Below, in pieces: positions 41,822-52,250 of a DNA stretch of 64,000 bases. Each line of letters opens with the position of its first letter. Within the stretch, counting starts at the first letter, position 1. Where the stretch lies: NCBI RefSeq assembly GCF_003545695.1, contig NZ_QUZZ01000007.1, positions 186,001-250,000 on the forward strand, in the 5' to 3' direction. This DNA is from Taibaiella helva. Its GTDB lineage: Bacteria > Bacteroidota > Bacteroidia > Chitinophagales > Chitinophagaceae. The notes under the pieces were generated by a model. The model saw nothing but the letters and a program-made list of their open reading frames with translations, had not been told where the DNA came from and searched no databases. The position numbers and the translations under genes were made by a program.

Positions 41822-43984
41822 ATGAACTCATTTTACCGCCTTGCCCTTATCGCTCTGCCGTTGTTCGTTTGCCTGTCGCGCAGCGCGGCACAGCTTACGG
41901 TAACTACCGGGCAAACCGCCACAGCGCTGGCACAAAACCTTGCCGGTGCAGGAGTTGTTGTATTGAACGCCAACCTGACCTGTTCCGGACTGGCCAATGG
42001 TTCCTTCACAGCTGTTTCCAGCACTCTGGGCATATCGGATGGTATTGTGCTTACCACGGGGCATGCCGCAGCGGTAGCGGGTCCTGAACCCGGCCTGACC
42101 AGCTTCAACAACAATACCGCAGGCGACCCTGATCTGACAGCGCTCTCCGGCGCATCGACCACCCGGGATGCCTGCATCCTGCAGTTCGATCTCGTGCCGA
42201 AGGGAGATACCGTTAAGTTTGATTACGTCTTCGGCTCCGAAGAGTATATCAATTCCATCTGCGGCCCTTATAACGATGCCTTCGCCTTCTTTATTTCCGG
42301 TCCCGGCATTACCGGTATTCAGAATATCGCCCGCGTGCCGGGAACCAATATTCCGGTAGCGGTCAACTCGATCAACAATGGTATTCCCGGGCCTTACGGC
42401 TCCCTGCCCAACTGTACCACTATGGGACCAGGTGCGCCTTTCACAGCCTGGTACAACAATAACCAGGGCAGCACGACTGTGGCCTACAGGGGCCTGACGA
42501 CGGTGCTCACTGCTGCGCAGACCGTGATCCCCTGCGATACTTACCACCTCAAGCTGACCGTAGCCGATGCAGTGAACGGCCTGTATGACTCCGGCGTATT
42601 TATTAAAGCCGGCAGCCTGCAATCAACCACTTATGATGTAAGCCTTGCTGCTCCTGTTACCATAGGCGGACAACCGGCGATCTATAAGGGCTGCAGCCCA
42701 GCAATTCTCACCTTCAGCCGGTCTGTAGCCAAGCCAACGCCCCAGGTGCTTACTATTACGACTACCGGCAGTGCCATCAGCGGAACGGACTATACAGCGC
42801 TTCCGGCAAGTGTGACCATACCAGCTAATGCCGCCCAGGCAACACTTACCGTAACCGGCATCGCCACACCTCCCGCCGGTACAAAGACGCTGACGCTCTA
42901 TCTCAATGCTCCCTATAGCTGCAGCGGTACGCCTGAGCTGCTGGATTCCGTGACCCTGCAATTGCTCGACACACCTACAGCCAGGGTACTGACCCCCGAT
43001 ACGGTGCTGTGCACCGGCGGCCAGGTACAGATAAGAGTTGCCGGCGACAACAGCTTGCAATACAGCTGGACGCCGGCTTCGGGATTGAGCAATGCTGCAG
43101 TAAAAGAACCGCTGGCTGCACCGCTGGCTACAACGACTTATACCCTGACGGCCGCCTTGCCGGGCAGTGGCTGCGCGCCGGTATCCGGTTCGCTTACGAT
43201 CGCCGTTCAGCCGGTGCCGGGCACAACGAAGGCCGGTGAAGATATGACGATATGCGAGCACACACCGGTGCTCCTTAACCCGGACATACAACCCGATGAC
43301 CCGGCGTTTACCTACAGCTGGAGCGGCCCGCAGGGTTTTAGCTCGTTTGCAAGAGAGCTGGATATCGCCGACCCGGTCAGCGCACAAAGCGGCTATTATT
43401 ACTTTACCGTTTCCGGTGGTGTATGTGGCTCCGCAACGGACTCTGTGAAAATAGATATTGTAACCTTCCCGTCAGCACCGGTGGTCTCCGGGCCATTCCG
43501 GTATTGCCTGAATGAGCAGGTTAAAAATTTTCCTTTGAACGATAAAGACCTGATCTGGTATCCATCCGCTACGGGTAATGATAAGCTCGACAAGCGCCCG
43601 GATATTATTACCTCATCTGAAGGAGTTTTCGATTTCTATGTCGCCAGGAGCCTGGGCCGTTGTGAGAGCGAGCGGGTGAAATTTTCGGTGATCGTGGAAC
43701 GTTGCTGCGACGACTATATTTTTATTCCGTCCGCTTTTACGCCCAACAACGACGGCAGGAACGATCTTTTTGAAATTGCGGTGCGGAACGGCAGCAAAGT
43801 TACCCGAACCACCATTTACAACCGTTGGGGACAGGCAGTTTATGACCGCAGCAGCGATCAGCCCTGGAACGGTAGCTACCAGGGGCAGCCTGTTGAGCTG
43901 GGCAACTACTATTACCTCATCGAAGTGACCTGTAAGGATGGCACGCTGATCCGGAAAAAAGGAGAAGTGCTCGTCGTAAAATAA
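41822..43984 (+). CDS. Secreted choice-of-anchor-L protein with T9SS type B sorting domain
   Basis: The 720-aa protein has a signal peptide (cleavage after SAAQ). The N-terminal choice-of-anchor L domain (residues about 25-250) shows GISDGIVLTTGHAA, FDYVFGSEEYINSICGPYNDAFAFFISGPG and VNSINNG. Ig-like domains with Cys pairs follow, then the gliding-motility C-terminal domain (IPSAFTPNNDGRNDLFEIAV; YNRWGQAVYD; WNGSYQGQPVELGNYYYLIEV). Anchor-L domains are found in surface adhesins of unknown ligand. The gene is 8 bases upstream of the 1459-aa repeat protein and probably forms an operon with it. Confidence 0.9.
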   Translation: MNSFYRLALIALPLFVCLSRSAAQLTVTTGQTATALAQNLAGAGVVVLNANLTCSGLANGSFTAVSSTLGISDGIVLTTGHAAAVAGPEPGLTSFNNNTAGDPDLTALSGASTTRDACILQFDLVPKGDTVKFDYVFGSEEYINSICGPYNDAFAFFISGPGITGIQNIARVPGTNIPVAVNSINNGIPGPYGSLPNCTTMGPGAPFTAWYNNNQGSTTVAYRGLTTVLTAAQTVIPCDTYHLKLTVADAVNGLYDSGVFIKAGSLQSTTYDVSLAAPVTIGGQPAIYKGCSPAILTFSRSVAKPTPQVLTITTTGSAISGTDYTALPASVTIPANAAQATLTVTGIATPPAGTKTLTLYLNAPYSCSGTPELLDSVTLQLLDTPTARVLTPDTVLCTGGQVQIRVAGDNSLQYSWTPASGLSNAAVKEPLAAPLATTTYTLTAALPGSGCAPVSGSLTIAVQPVPGTTKAGEDMTICEHTPVLLNPDIQPDDPAFTYSWSGPQGFSSFARELDIADPVSAQSGYYYFTVSGGVCGSATDSVKIDIVTFPSAPVVSGPFRYCLNEQVKNFPLNDKDLIWYPSATGNDKLDKRPDIITSSEGVFDFYVARSLGRCESERVKFSVIVERCCDDYIFIPSAFTPNNDGRNDLFEIAVRNGSKVTRTTIYNRWGQAVYDRSSDQPWNGSYQGQPVELGNYYYLIEVTCKDGTLIRKKGEVLVVK

Positions 43985-43991
43985 CCAGATT

Positions 43992-46900
43992 ATGAAGCAA
44001 CGTTACCATAAGCTCCTTTACCTGTTTGCCCTATTGTTGTCTGCGGCATGGGGCAGGGTGCAGGCGCAGATCCTCTTTATGCCGGGTATGACTTATACCC
44101 AGAACTTTAACACCTACAATGGTAGCGGCGCGGCCTCGCTTCCCTACGGCTGGACAGCAACGGGCGCGTTCTCCTGGCGGGGGCAAGGCACAGGTACCAA
44201 CAATTCAGGTGGAGCCTGGGCTTATGGTACCGCCGGGGATTATTCGTTGGGTTACCTGGGGTCGGGCTCTTCTCCCAACATCGCCTACAATGCCAGCTTT
44301 ACCAACAACACCGGCGCTGTAATCACACAGCTGGTGATCTCGTATAAATATGAACAATGGCGCTATGCGGGCGGCAATACAATAGGATGGACCGTAACCG
44401 GTACGGGTGCTTTGAGCACTGCAGTTCTGTCCGGTCTCAACTCGGCCAGTGCGCTAACAGGAACCAGCGGTGTGGTGACCACAACACCTAAGTCGATCAC
44501 CCTTGCCGGCCTGAACATCGCGGCTGGTGCTACATTTGGCATCCGCTGGGCTTGCGCTGATGGCGGAGGCAGCGACAACGGTAATGCGATTGACGATTTT
44601 CAGATGTATTCCTGTACACCTTCTCCGCCAACCGTAAAGGACACCACACTTTGTTATGGCATTCCCTTTTCCTGGAACGGCAATATCTATACAACGCCGC
44701 AAACGCTGACGCATACTTTTGCCAACAGTAGCGGCTGCGACAGTATGGTGACGATTCACCTGAACTACCATCCGCAGATCACCCACACGGTAGCCGATAC
44801 GGTATGTTTCGGGCAAAGCCGTACCTGGGGTACGCAGACACTGACGGCTACGGGTACTTATAACCAGACTTTCACGGCTTCGGTGAATTGCGATAGCGTT
44901 GTGACCATGAATTTCTTTGTCCGTCCGCAGATCACCCACACGGTAGCCGATACGGTATGCTTCGGGCAAAGCCGCACCTGGGGTACACAGACGCTGACGG
45001 CTACAGGCACTTATAACCAGACTTTCACGGCTTCGGTGAATTGCGATAGCGTTGTGACCATGAATTTCTTTGTCCGTCCGCAGATCACCCACACGGTAGC
45101 CGATACGGTATGCTTCGGGCAAAGCCGCACCTGGGGCACACAGACACTGACGGCCACAGGCACTTATACGCAAACGTTTACTGCTGCTTCGGTGAATTGC
45201 GATAGTGTTGTGACGATGAATTTCTTTGTCCGCTCGCAGATCACCCACACGGTAGCCGATACGGTATGCTTCGGGCAAAGCCGCACTTGGGGTACACAGA
45301 CGCTGACGGCTACAGGCACTTATACGCAAACGTTTACTGCTGCTTCAGTGAATTGCGATAGTGTCGTTACCATGAACTTCTTTGTCCGTCCGCAGATCAC
45401 CCACACGGTAGCCGATACGGTATGTTTCGGGCAAAGCCGTACCTGGGGTACGCAGACACTGACAGCTACGGGTACTTATAACCAGACTTTCACGGCTTCG
45501 GTGAATTGCGATAGCGTTGTGACGATGAACTTCTTTGTTCGTCCGCAGATTACCCACACGGTAGCCGATACGGTATGTTTCGGGCAAAGCCGCACCTGGG
45601 GCACCCAGACACTGACGGCCACAGGCACTTATAACCAGACTTTCACGGCTTCGGTGAATTGCGATAGCGTTGTGACGATGAATTTCTTTGTCCGTCCGCA
45701 GATCACCCACACGGTAGCCGATACGGTATGTTTCGGGCAAAGCCATACCTGGGGTACACAGACACTGACAGCTACAGGCACTTATACGCAAACGTTTACT
45801 GCTGTTGCGGTGAATTGCGATAGTGTCGTTACCATGAATTTCTTTGTTCGCCCGCAGATCACCCACACAGTAGCTGATACGGTATGTTTCGGGCAAAGCC
45901 GCACCTGGGGTACACAGACACTGACGGCCACGGGTACTTATAACCAGGCTTTCACGGCTTCGGTGAATTGCGATAGTGTCGTTACCATGAATTTCTTTGT
46001 CCGTCCGCAGATTATAAAGATCGTAGCCGATACAGTATGCTTCGGGCAAAGCCGTACTTGGGGCACACAGACACTGACGGCCACAGGTACTTATAACCAG
46101 GCTTTCACGGCTTCGGTGAATTGCGATAGCATTGTGACGATGAATTTCTTTGTCCGTCCGCAGATCACCCACACGGTAGCCGATACAGTATGTTTCGGCC
46201 AAAGCCGCACCTGGGGTACACAGACACTGACGGCTACAGGCACTTATACGCAAACGTTTACTGCTGTTGCGGTGAATTGCGATAGTGTTGTGACGATGAA
46301 TTTCTTTGTTCGCCCGCAGATCATACACACAGTAGCCGATACGGTATGTTTCGGGCAAAGCCGCACCTGGGGTACACAGACACTGACGGCTACAGGCACT
46401 TATACGCAAACGTTTACTGCTGTTGCGGTGAATTGCGATAGTGTCGTTACCATGAATTTCTTTGTTCGCCCGCAGATCACCCACACAGTAGCTGATACGG
46501 TATGTTTCGGGCAAAGCCATACCTGGGGTACACAGACACTGACGGCTACAGGCACTTATAACCAGGCTTTCACGGCTTCGGTGAATTGCGATAGCGTTGT
46601 GACGATGAATTTCTTTGTCCGCCCGCAGATCACCCACACGGTAGCCGATACGGTATGTTTCGGGCAAAGCCGCACCTGGGGCACACAGACGCTGACGGCT
46701 ACAGGCACTTATACGCAAACGTTTACTGCTGCTTTAGTGAATTGCGATAGCGTTGTGACGATGAATTTCTTTGTCCGTCCGCAGATTATAAAGATCGTAG
46801 CCGATACCATCTGTGCAAACCAAACCTATCCCTGGGGTACGCAGGTACTGACTGCCGCAGGTACCTATACACAGGTATTCACGGCTTCCGTAAACTGCGA

Positions 46901-48371
46901 TAGTACCGTCACCCTGAACCTGTTTGTGGCGCCTCAGTTGAACAGCACCGTTGCCGATACCATCTGTTTCGGCAGTACTTACCCCTGGGGTACGCAGATG
47001 TTGAGCGCCACCGGTACCTATGCCCAGGTATTTACTGCTGCTGCCGGCTGCGACAGCAATGTGACCTTGCACCTGTGGGTAAGGCCCCAGATCACCTATA
47101 CTTTTGCCGATACGGTATGCTTCGGACAAAGCTATACCTGGGGTACGCAAACGCTGATGGCTGCCGGCGCTTATACCCAGACCTTCACTGCCGCAGTACA
47201 TTGCGATAGTATGGTTACCCTGCAGCTGTACATCAGGCCCCAGATTACACACAATGCCAGCAGGAGCATCTGCTATGGCGCCAGCTACCTGTGGGGGACA
47301 CAAACGCTGACGGCGGCCGGTGTCTACAACCAGGTCTTTACTGCAGCATCCGGCTGCGACAGCAGCGTTACGCTGACGCTCAACATTGCTCCGGCGCCCG
47401 GCTCGCTCACCAGAGATACTGCAGCCTGTGGTATGGTCTCTTTTGAAGGTACCCAATATTGGACAAGCACTACATTGACCGATACGCTGGTAACCATCAA
47501 CGGCTGCGACAGTGTTTTCCGCACTATCCATATTACCGTGTACAACAATACGCCGGCGCAGCTGCATATCGATACGGCCGGTTGCGGATCGGTAATGTTC
47601 GAAGGTACAAGCTATACTTCCTCTACCGTGCTGCAGCATATGTTTACCAACGTGCATGGCTGTGACAGCCTGGAGCGGACGGTTACCGTGACTGTAGTGC
47701 AGCTGCAGACCGATACGGTAACAGCGACTATATGTGCGGGGCAGGGCTATGAGTTTCATGGACAGTATTACCAGGCTGCCGGGACGTATAAAGCCTCCTA
47801 TACCGGTGCACAAGGCTGCGACTCCAGCTTTGTGCTTCTGCTTGATGTCAACACCCCGCCTGTAGTTGCCTTTGAGGCGCCGGATCAAACCAGCTATTGC
47901 GTAGGTGATTCTATCGAGCTGGCGATGAAGGGTAATGATGCCTACCGCTGGGTCAATACCTTTGGCGTCGATATCGGCACAGGTACAGCAAATAAGGTAT
48001 ACCTGCCCGATTATGTCAACACGATTACGGTAACCGGTACTGATGCCAACGGTTGCAGCGATACAGCCGCGATCACCATTAAAGCGCAGGCCTGCTGTAA
48101 CCTGTGGATGCCCAATGCCTTCAGCCCCAACGGGGACGGGCTCAACGACCATTTCAAGCCAGAGACCACCGGGCATCCCAAGGAGTATGCTCTGCGTATC
48201 TTTGATCGCTGGGGTACCATGGTATTCGTTTCTTATAACGTTGCTGATGGCTGGGACGGAACTTTTAAGGGTAAGCCCGCCAATATCGATACCTATCATT
48301 ACCGGATCACCGGCAAATGCGTGAACGGCGAATTGCTCGACAAGCGCGGAGACCTTACTTTAGTCCGTTAG
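43992..48371 (+). CDS. Giant repeat surface protein with T9SS type B sorting domain
   Basis: The 1459-aa protein has a signal peptide (residues 1-26, ending GRVQAQ) and an N-terminal beta-sandwich domain (about 27-210, 'MTYTQNFNTYNGSGAASLPYGW' type). Twenty-one related modules of about 50 residues follow, each with a 'D(T/S)(V/I)C.G....WG.Q.LT..G.Y.Q.F....CDS.VT..L' pattern with two Cys. Thirteen of them are nearly identical. A gliding-motility C-terminal domain (MPNAFSPNGDGLNDHF; FDRWGTMVF; GWDGTFKGKPANIDTYHYRI) directs T9SS export. The repeats probably form a long disulfide-stapled stalk or adhesive filament. Confidence 0.9.
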   Translation: MKQRYHKLLYLFALLLSAAWGRVQAQILFMPGMTYTQNFNTYNGSGAASLPYGWTATGAFSWRGQGTGTNNSGGAWAYGTAGDYSLGYLGSGSSPNIAYNASFTNNTGAVITQLVISYKYEQWRYAGGNTIGWTVTGTGALSTAVLSGLNSASALTGTSGVVTTTPKSITLAGLNIAAGATFGIRWACADGGGSDNGNAIDDFQMYSCTPSPPTVKDTTLCYGIPFSWNGNIYTTPQTLTHTFANSSGCDSMVTIHLNYHPQITHTVADTVCFGQSRTWGTQTLTATGTYNQTFTASVNCDSVVTMNFFVRPQITHTVADTVCFGQSRTWGTQTLTATGTYNQTFTASVNCDSVVTMNFFVRPQITHTVADTVCFGQSRTWGTQTLTATGTYTQTFTAASVNCDSVVTMNFFVRSQITHTVADTVCFGQSRTWGTQTLTATGTYTQTFTAASVNCDSVVTMNFFVRPQITHTVADTVCFGQSRTWGTQTLTATGTYNQTFTASVNCDSVVTMNFFVRPQITHTVADTVCFGQSRTWGTQTLTATGTYNQTFTASVNCDSVVTMNFFVRPQITHTVADTVCFGQSHTWGTQTLTATGTYTQTFTAVAVNCDSVVTMNFFVRPQITHTVADTVCFGQSRTWGTQTLTATGTYNQAFTASVNCDSVVTMNFFVRPQIIKIVADTVCFGQSRTWGTQTLTATGTYNQAFTASVNCDSIVTMNFFVRPQITHTVADTVCFGQSRTWGTQTLTATGTYTQTFTAVAVNCDSVVTMNFFVRPQIIHTVADTVCFGQSRTWGTQTLTATGTYTQTFTAVAVNCDSVVTMNFFVRPQITHTVADTVCFGQSHTWGTQTLTATGTYNQAFTASVNCDSVVTMNFFVRPQITHTVADTVCFGQSRTWGTQTLTATGTYTQTFTAALVNCDSVVTMNFFVRPQIIKIVADTICANQTYPWGTQVLTAAGTYTQVFTASVNCDSTVTLNLFVAPQLNSTVADTICFGSTYPWGTQMLSATGTYAQVFTAAAGCDSNVTLHLWVRPQITYTFADTVCFGQSYTWGTQTLMAAGAYTQTFTAAVHCDSMVTLQLYIRPQITHNASRSICYGASYLWGTQTLTAAGVYNQVFTAASGCDSSVTLTLNIAPAPGSLTRDTAACGMVSFEGTQYWTSTTLTDTLVTINGCDSVFRTIHITVYNNTPAQLHIDTAGCGSVMFEGTSYTSSTVLQHMFTNVHGCDSLERTVTVTVVQLQTDTVTATICAGQGYEFHGQYYQAAGTYKASYTGAQGCDSSFVLLLDVNTPPVVAFEAPDQTSYCVGDSIELAMKGNDAYRWVNTFGVDIGTGTANKVYLPDYVNTITVTGTDANGCSDTAAITIKAQACCNLWMPNAFSPNGDGLNDHFKPETTGHPKEYALRIFDRWGTMVFVSYNVADGWDGTFKGKPANIDTYHYRITGKCVNGELLDKRGDLTLVR
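44775..46781 (+). repeat. 13 tandem near-identical 153/156-bp coding repeats
   Basis: Seven units of 51 codons and six of 52 codons (7x51 + 6x52 = 669 codons) start with CAGATCACCCACACGGTAGC or a close variant. The two length classes differ at one site (TASVNC versus TAASVNC/TAVAVNC). NQTF versus TQTF variants track with length, which suggests two sub-types shuffled by unequal crossover. Four more diverged units follow to about 47397. Confidence 0.95.
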
Positions 48372-48390
48372 GGCCGGACCGGCATAGCAA

Positions 48391-48427
48391 CGCCGCTTCT
48401 GATAAACAAGAAGCGGCGCTTTCTTTC
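48391..48427. terminator. Bidirectional-looking terminator
   Basis: CGCCGCTTCT and AGAAGCGGCG around an 8-base loop, followed by CTTTCTTT on the + strand. It separates the repeat-protein operon from the convergent deformylase gene. Confidence 0.8.
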
Positions 48428-48445
48428 ACCAATGTGGGTATTGCT

Positions 48446-49027
48446 TTATTCCCTCGTCATAGGGTAATGGGATTTGAATTTTCCTTTACGGATATAGGTC
48501 AGCTTACGGCCTATGGCTTTACGTGCTTCAGGTGCAAGCAGATCGGGATAAAGGCGGCCTTCGGTATGGTCGTATTCATGCTGTATCATGCGGGCGGTAA
48601 GGCCGCTGAACGTATCCTGGCGCTCATTCAATTGCTCATCGAAATAACGGATGCTGATCGCCCAGGGGCGTCGTATTGTTGCCGATAATCCGGGAATGCT
48701 GAGGCAACCTTCATCATCATCCCATACCTGCTCATCGGAAACGGATACCAGCTCGGCATTAATAAAGGCCTGCCTGATTCCCGTATCCTGGTTGAAGTAC
48801 AACGTCCTTTCTTCCGGCTCCATTTGTTCATAAGCCATAATGCTGTCGACAATGAACACGCGTACGGGAAGGTTGATCTGCGGAGCAGCAAGCCCGCAGC
48901 CGGACGCAGCATACATGGTTTCCCACATGCAGGCGAGCAGTTCGGGAAGTGCCGTGTAGCTATCCGGTAGGGGAAAACATTTTTGCTGCAATATCGGTGC
49001 CCCGTAGGCGACAATAGGTAAGATCAT
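48446..49027 (-). CDS. def: Peptide deformylase
   Basis: The 193-aa protein has the three deformylase motifs: GCGLAAPQ (residues about 44-51), EGCLS (about 108) and HEYDH (about 150), which provide the Cys and two His metal ligands and catalytic Glu. It removes the formyl group from nascent N-terminal Met in the cytoplasm. It starts with the ATG at 49027 (an in-frame TTG lies 9 bases upstream). It is monocistronic, convergent with the repeat-protein gene. Confidence 0.95.
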   Translation of the reverse strand: MILPIVAYGAPILQQKCFPLPDSYTALPELLACMWETMYAASGCGLAAPQINLPVRVFIVDSIMAYEQMEPEERTLYFNQDTGIRQAFINAELVSVSDEQVWDDDEGCLSIPGLSATIRRPWAISIRYFDEQLNERQDTFSGLTARMIQHEYDHTEGRLYPDLLAPEARKAIGRKLTYIRKGKFKSHYPMTRE

Positions 49028-49310
49028 AATCGGCAAATAAAGGCAAAGCTGCTTAAAAAAATGCAGGAAGCACCGTAAATTTTAGATAGCTGTATCCCTG
49101 CCTTACAGTTATTTTATTATGCCAATCCGTTTATTGCCCCGTATATTGCGCTGCCCGGGAACAGAAGACCCGGTACCGCATATCCGGCCGTCGATGGGTT
49201 TTGCTCCAGCCTGCGGCGAATGCCCGGTAAACGTATCGCCGCTGCGGGAACAATTATACTTACGATTCTTCTCCCTGCCTTGAAGCAACAAATATTGCAA
49301 TAAAAAAGGC

Positions 49311-52250
49311 TCAGCGCCTGGAACGGATACCCACCTTCTCCATATGCCCGACATTGACGCTATAGGTGCCGAATTCTTCGGTCACGATTCCACGGATACG
49401 GTAGAAGCCATTGCCCGATAAGGGATACTGGTACGCGATTGCCGGGAAATGTACCGTGTCAAGCCAGTTGCCCCAGGCATCAAGAAAAGTCCCGAAAAAC
49501 ATACGTTCGCCTTTAAGGGTATGAATGGGTTTGCTGGTGACCAGGTAGCCCAGGAGGGTTATGTTTTCGCCCACATGTTCCGCCAGTGTATCCGCTGCCG
49601 CATAACGACGGATGTCATCATCCACCAGGTCGAAAGGGTTGCCCAGGGGGAAGCCCAGCAGCTCCAGCTCATCCATGGCATCATCCAGGGGATGCTGGTA
49701 GAGCTCAGGCAGCCCATGTATCTCCGGCTGTTCGGCAAACAGGCTGTCGGTAGCCATCGGCACAGGTTCGGGCGTCCGGCGCCTCAGGAAGTTCGCTTCC
49801 CACAGCAGCTGCTTTTTGTTTTTCCCGGTAAAACGCAGCGCGCCTGTCCGTACCAGGATGTTCAGCTGCTCGGGTGCGGCGCCGGTACGTTCGATAAAAT
49901 CGTAGAGGCTGAGAAAGCTGCCGCAATGATTCCGCTCGTTTTCTATCCGTAGCAGGAGCGCATCTTCCAGTCCTTGTATATGGATCAGGCCCACATACAC
50001 ATCTTTTCCTTCAATATGCGTCAGCCGCCGGCTATGGTTCACACAAGGCGCATGCAGGCGTGCGCCTGTCTTCTTCAGCTCATGGAAATACAGCTCGGTA
50101 TTGTAGAAGCCGCCGAAGTTGTTGATCACACCCACCATGAACTCCATCGGGTAATACGTCTTCAGGTACAGGCTCTGGTAGCTTTCAACGGCGAAGCTGG
50201 CCGAATGGGCCTTGGAAAAGGAGAAGCCGGCAAAGCTGGAGATCTGCCGCCATACTTCCTGCGTTACCGCATCATCATAGCCGAAAGTCTTGCAATTGTC
50301 GAAGAACTTGGTCCGGATGCGTTGCATCTCTTCATTGCCGCGGTATTTGCCGCTCATGGCCCGGCGCAATACGTCGGCCTCGGCCATGTCGAGACCGGCG
50401 AAGTGATGCGCCACCTTGATCACATCCTCCTGGTAGACCATTACGCCATAAGTCTCTTCCAGCAAAACTTTCATCTTTTCGTGCAGGTGAGGTATACTGT
50501 TCTGGTTGTGGTAGCGGTAAATATATTGCCGCATCATGCCGCTTTGCGCTACACCCGGCCTGATGATCGAGCTGGCGGCCACCAGCGTAAGATAAGTATC
50601 GCATTCCAGCTTCTTCAGCAGCTGGCGCATTCCGGGGCTTTCGATATAGAAGCAGCCGGTGCTCTCTGCATTCCGGAGCTGCGCAGCAACCTGCCTGTCT
50701 GCCTGGAACCGCTTGATGTCGTGGATATCGATAGCTACACCTTTATTTTCTCTCACCAATTGTATTGTATCCTTGATATGGCCCAGGCCGCGCTGGCTCA
50801 GGATATCTAGCTTGTCCAGGCCTATGGCCTCCGCCACGTGCATGTCGATCTGTGAAGTAGGGTAACCTTTGGGTGGTAGCTCGGTAGCCGTGTATTGATG
50901 CAACGGCTCTTCGCTGATCAGCATACCGCCGGCATGGATCGACAGGTGGTTAGGAAAATCTTTTATCTTTTTAGCATAAAAAGCAATCGTCTTCTGGTAA
51001 GAGTCATCGGCATAGCTGGCGTAGGGATTATTGACCAGGCTGTCGATCTCGGTTTTGGATAAACCAAAAACTTTTCCCAGCTCACGGGTGATCGCCCTTT
51101 GCTGGAAAGTGCTGTGCATACCCAGCAGGCATACGTGATCCCTGCCATATTTTTCAAAGACATAGCGGATGATCTCGTCGCGGTCCTGCCAGGAAAAGTC
51201 CAGGTCGAAATCGGGCGGGCTTGCCCGGTGCGGATTCAGGAAGCGCTCGAAATACAAGTCCAGCTCCATGGGATCCACATCGGTAATGCGCAGGCAGTAG
51301 GCCACCATCGAATTGGCCCCGCTGCCACGACCCACATGAAAGAAACCCCGTTCCTGCGCATAGCGGATAATGTCCCAGGTGATGAGAAAATAAGCATTGA
51401 ATTTTTGGTTGGCGACAATGGTCAGCTCTTTATCGATACGGGCCAATGCTTCCGCATTGTCGCTTCCATAGCGGTATTGCATGCCTTCGATCGCCAGCTG
51501 CTGTAACAGCTCCTTGTCCCCGGCCGCGCTCCCGGTAAAGCATTTTTTGGTCTTGGGTATTCTGAAATCCATGTCGATCGTGCAGCTGTCCATCACCATC
51601 CGGGTCTGCGCGATCAGCTGTGGGTAGCCGGCAAACCGCGACAGCAGCTGCTCTTCGGTTTCGAAAATCTCTTCTGCTGCGGCCAGCTGCAAAGGGTCCT
51701 GCTTGCTCAGCAGGGTATTTTTATCCACCGCCTGCAGCAGGCGATGAATGTTATAATGTTCCCGGTCGCGAAAGGTCACGGGCTGCTGTATGATGAATTT
51801 ATCGGCATAAGCCTGGTCGTGGTAACGGTACAGCTTGTTCAACGCTCCCGCCGCTACGCCTATCTTTTCCCAGGGCTTCAGGATCAGCGGATCGATAGCG
51901 CCGAGCGGATAAATGATCCATAGGGTTTCCTGTTCAAAGAAAGGCCTCTGCGGAAAGGGCTTGCCCGCCTGCAGATGCTCGCTCAAAAAGCGGTTAAGCG
52001 CAAAGAAGCCTTGTGCATTGCGTGCGAGGAGCAGGTACAGGAGCTTGTCTCCGTTACGGATCTCCGCGCCCGCTACCGGTTTGATCTCCGCTTCCCTGCA
52101 GGCGCTTACAAAATCCCAGGTATCAGTGGTGTTGTTGATGTTGGTGAGCGCGAGCGCTGAAATACCCTGCCGGCGGGCATCGGCTACCAGGTCTTTGGTT
52201 TTATAGACGCCGTAGCGGTAGCTGAACCAGGTTTTACAATTGAGGTACAT
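49311..52250 (-). CDS. dnaE2: DnaE-type DNA polymerase III alpha subunit, error-prone class
   Basis: The 979-aa C-family polymerase has the active-site aspartates in PDFDLDF (about 346-352) and the third in KLDIL (about 482). It also has GRGSGANS in the palm, YQEDV and FSKAHSASFA. It is much shorter than replicative DnaE. The N-terminal PHP domain has lost its metal-binding start (NCKTWFSYRYG instead of an HxHSxxS type), so proofreading by PHP is unlikely. It overlaps dinB by 17 bases, indicating translational coupling in a translesion synthesis cassette. There is no imuA/imuB nearby. Confidence 0.88.
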   Translation of the reverse strand: MYLNCKTWFSYRYGVYKTKDLVADARRQGISALALTNINNTTDTWDFVSACREAEIKPVAGAEIRNGDKLLYLLLARNAQGFFALNRFLSEHLQAGKPFPQRPFFEQETLWIIYPLGAIDPLILKPWEKIGVAAGALNKLYRYHDQAYADKFIIQQPVTFRDREHYNIHRLLQAVDKNTLLSKQDPLQLAAAEEIFETEEQLLSRFAGYPQLIAQTRMVMDSCTIDMDFRIPKTKKCFTGSAAGDKELLQQLAIEGMQYRYGSDNAEALARIDKELTIVANQKFNAYFLITWDIIRYAQERGFFHVGRGSGANSMVAYCLRITDVDPMELDLYFERFLNPHRASPPDFDLDFSWQDRDEIIRYVFEKYGRDHVCLLGMHSTFQQRAITRELGKVFGLSKTEIDSLVNNPYASYADDSYQKTIAFYAKKIKDFPNHLSIHAGGMLISEEPLHQYTATELPPKGYPTSQIDMHVAEAIGLDKLDILSQRGLGHIKDTIQLVRENKGVAIDIHDIKRFQADRQVAAQLRNAESTGCFYIESPGMRQLLKKLECDTYLTLVAASSIIRPGVAQSGMMRQYIYRYHNQNSIPHLHEKMKVLLEETYGVMVYQEDVIKVAHHFAGLDMAEADVLRRAMSGKYRGNEEMQRIRTKFFDNCKTFGYDDAVTQEVWRQISSFAGFSFSKAHSASFAVESYQSLYLKTYYPMEFMVGVINNFGGFYNTELYFHELKKTGARLHAPCVNHSRRLTHIEGKDVYVGLIHIQGLEDALLLRIENERNHCGSFLSLYDFIERTGAAPEQLNILVRTGALRFTGKNKKQLLWEANFLRRRTPEPVPMATDSLFAEQPEIHGLPELYQHPLDDAMDELELLGFPLGNPFDLVDDDIRRYAAADTLAEHVGENITLLGYLVTSKPIHTLKGERMFFGTFLDAWGNWLDTVHFPAIAYQYPLSGNGFYRIRGIVTEEFGTYSVNVGHMEKVGIRSRR

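Noticed and set aside
45345-46718. Minus-strand open frame through the repeat region, with its own perfect peptide repeats
   Set aside because: The periodicity comes from the coding repeats of the + strand gene, which has signal peptide and sorting domain.
43992-48371. CRISPR-like reading of the repeat array
   Set aside because: Units are 153/156 bp, coding throughout, without unique spacers or cas genes.
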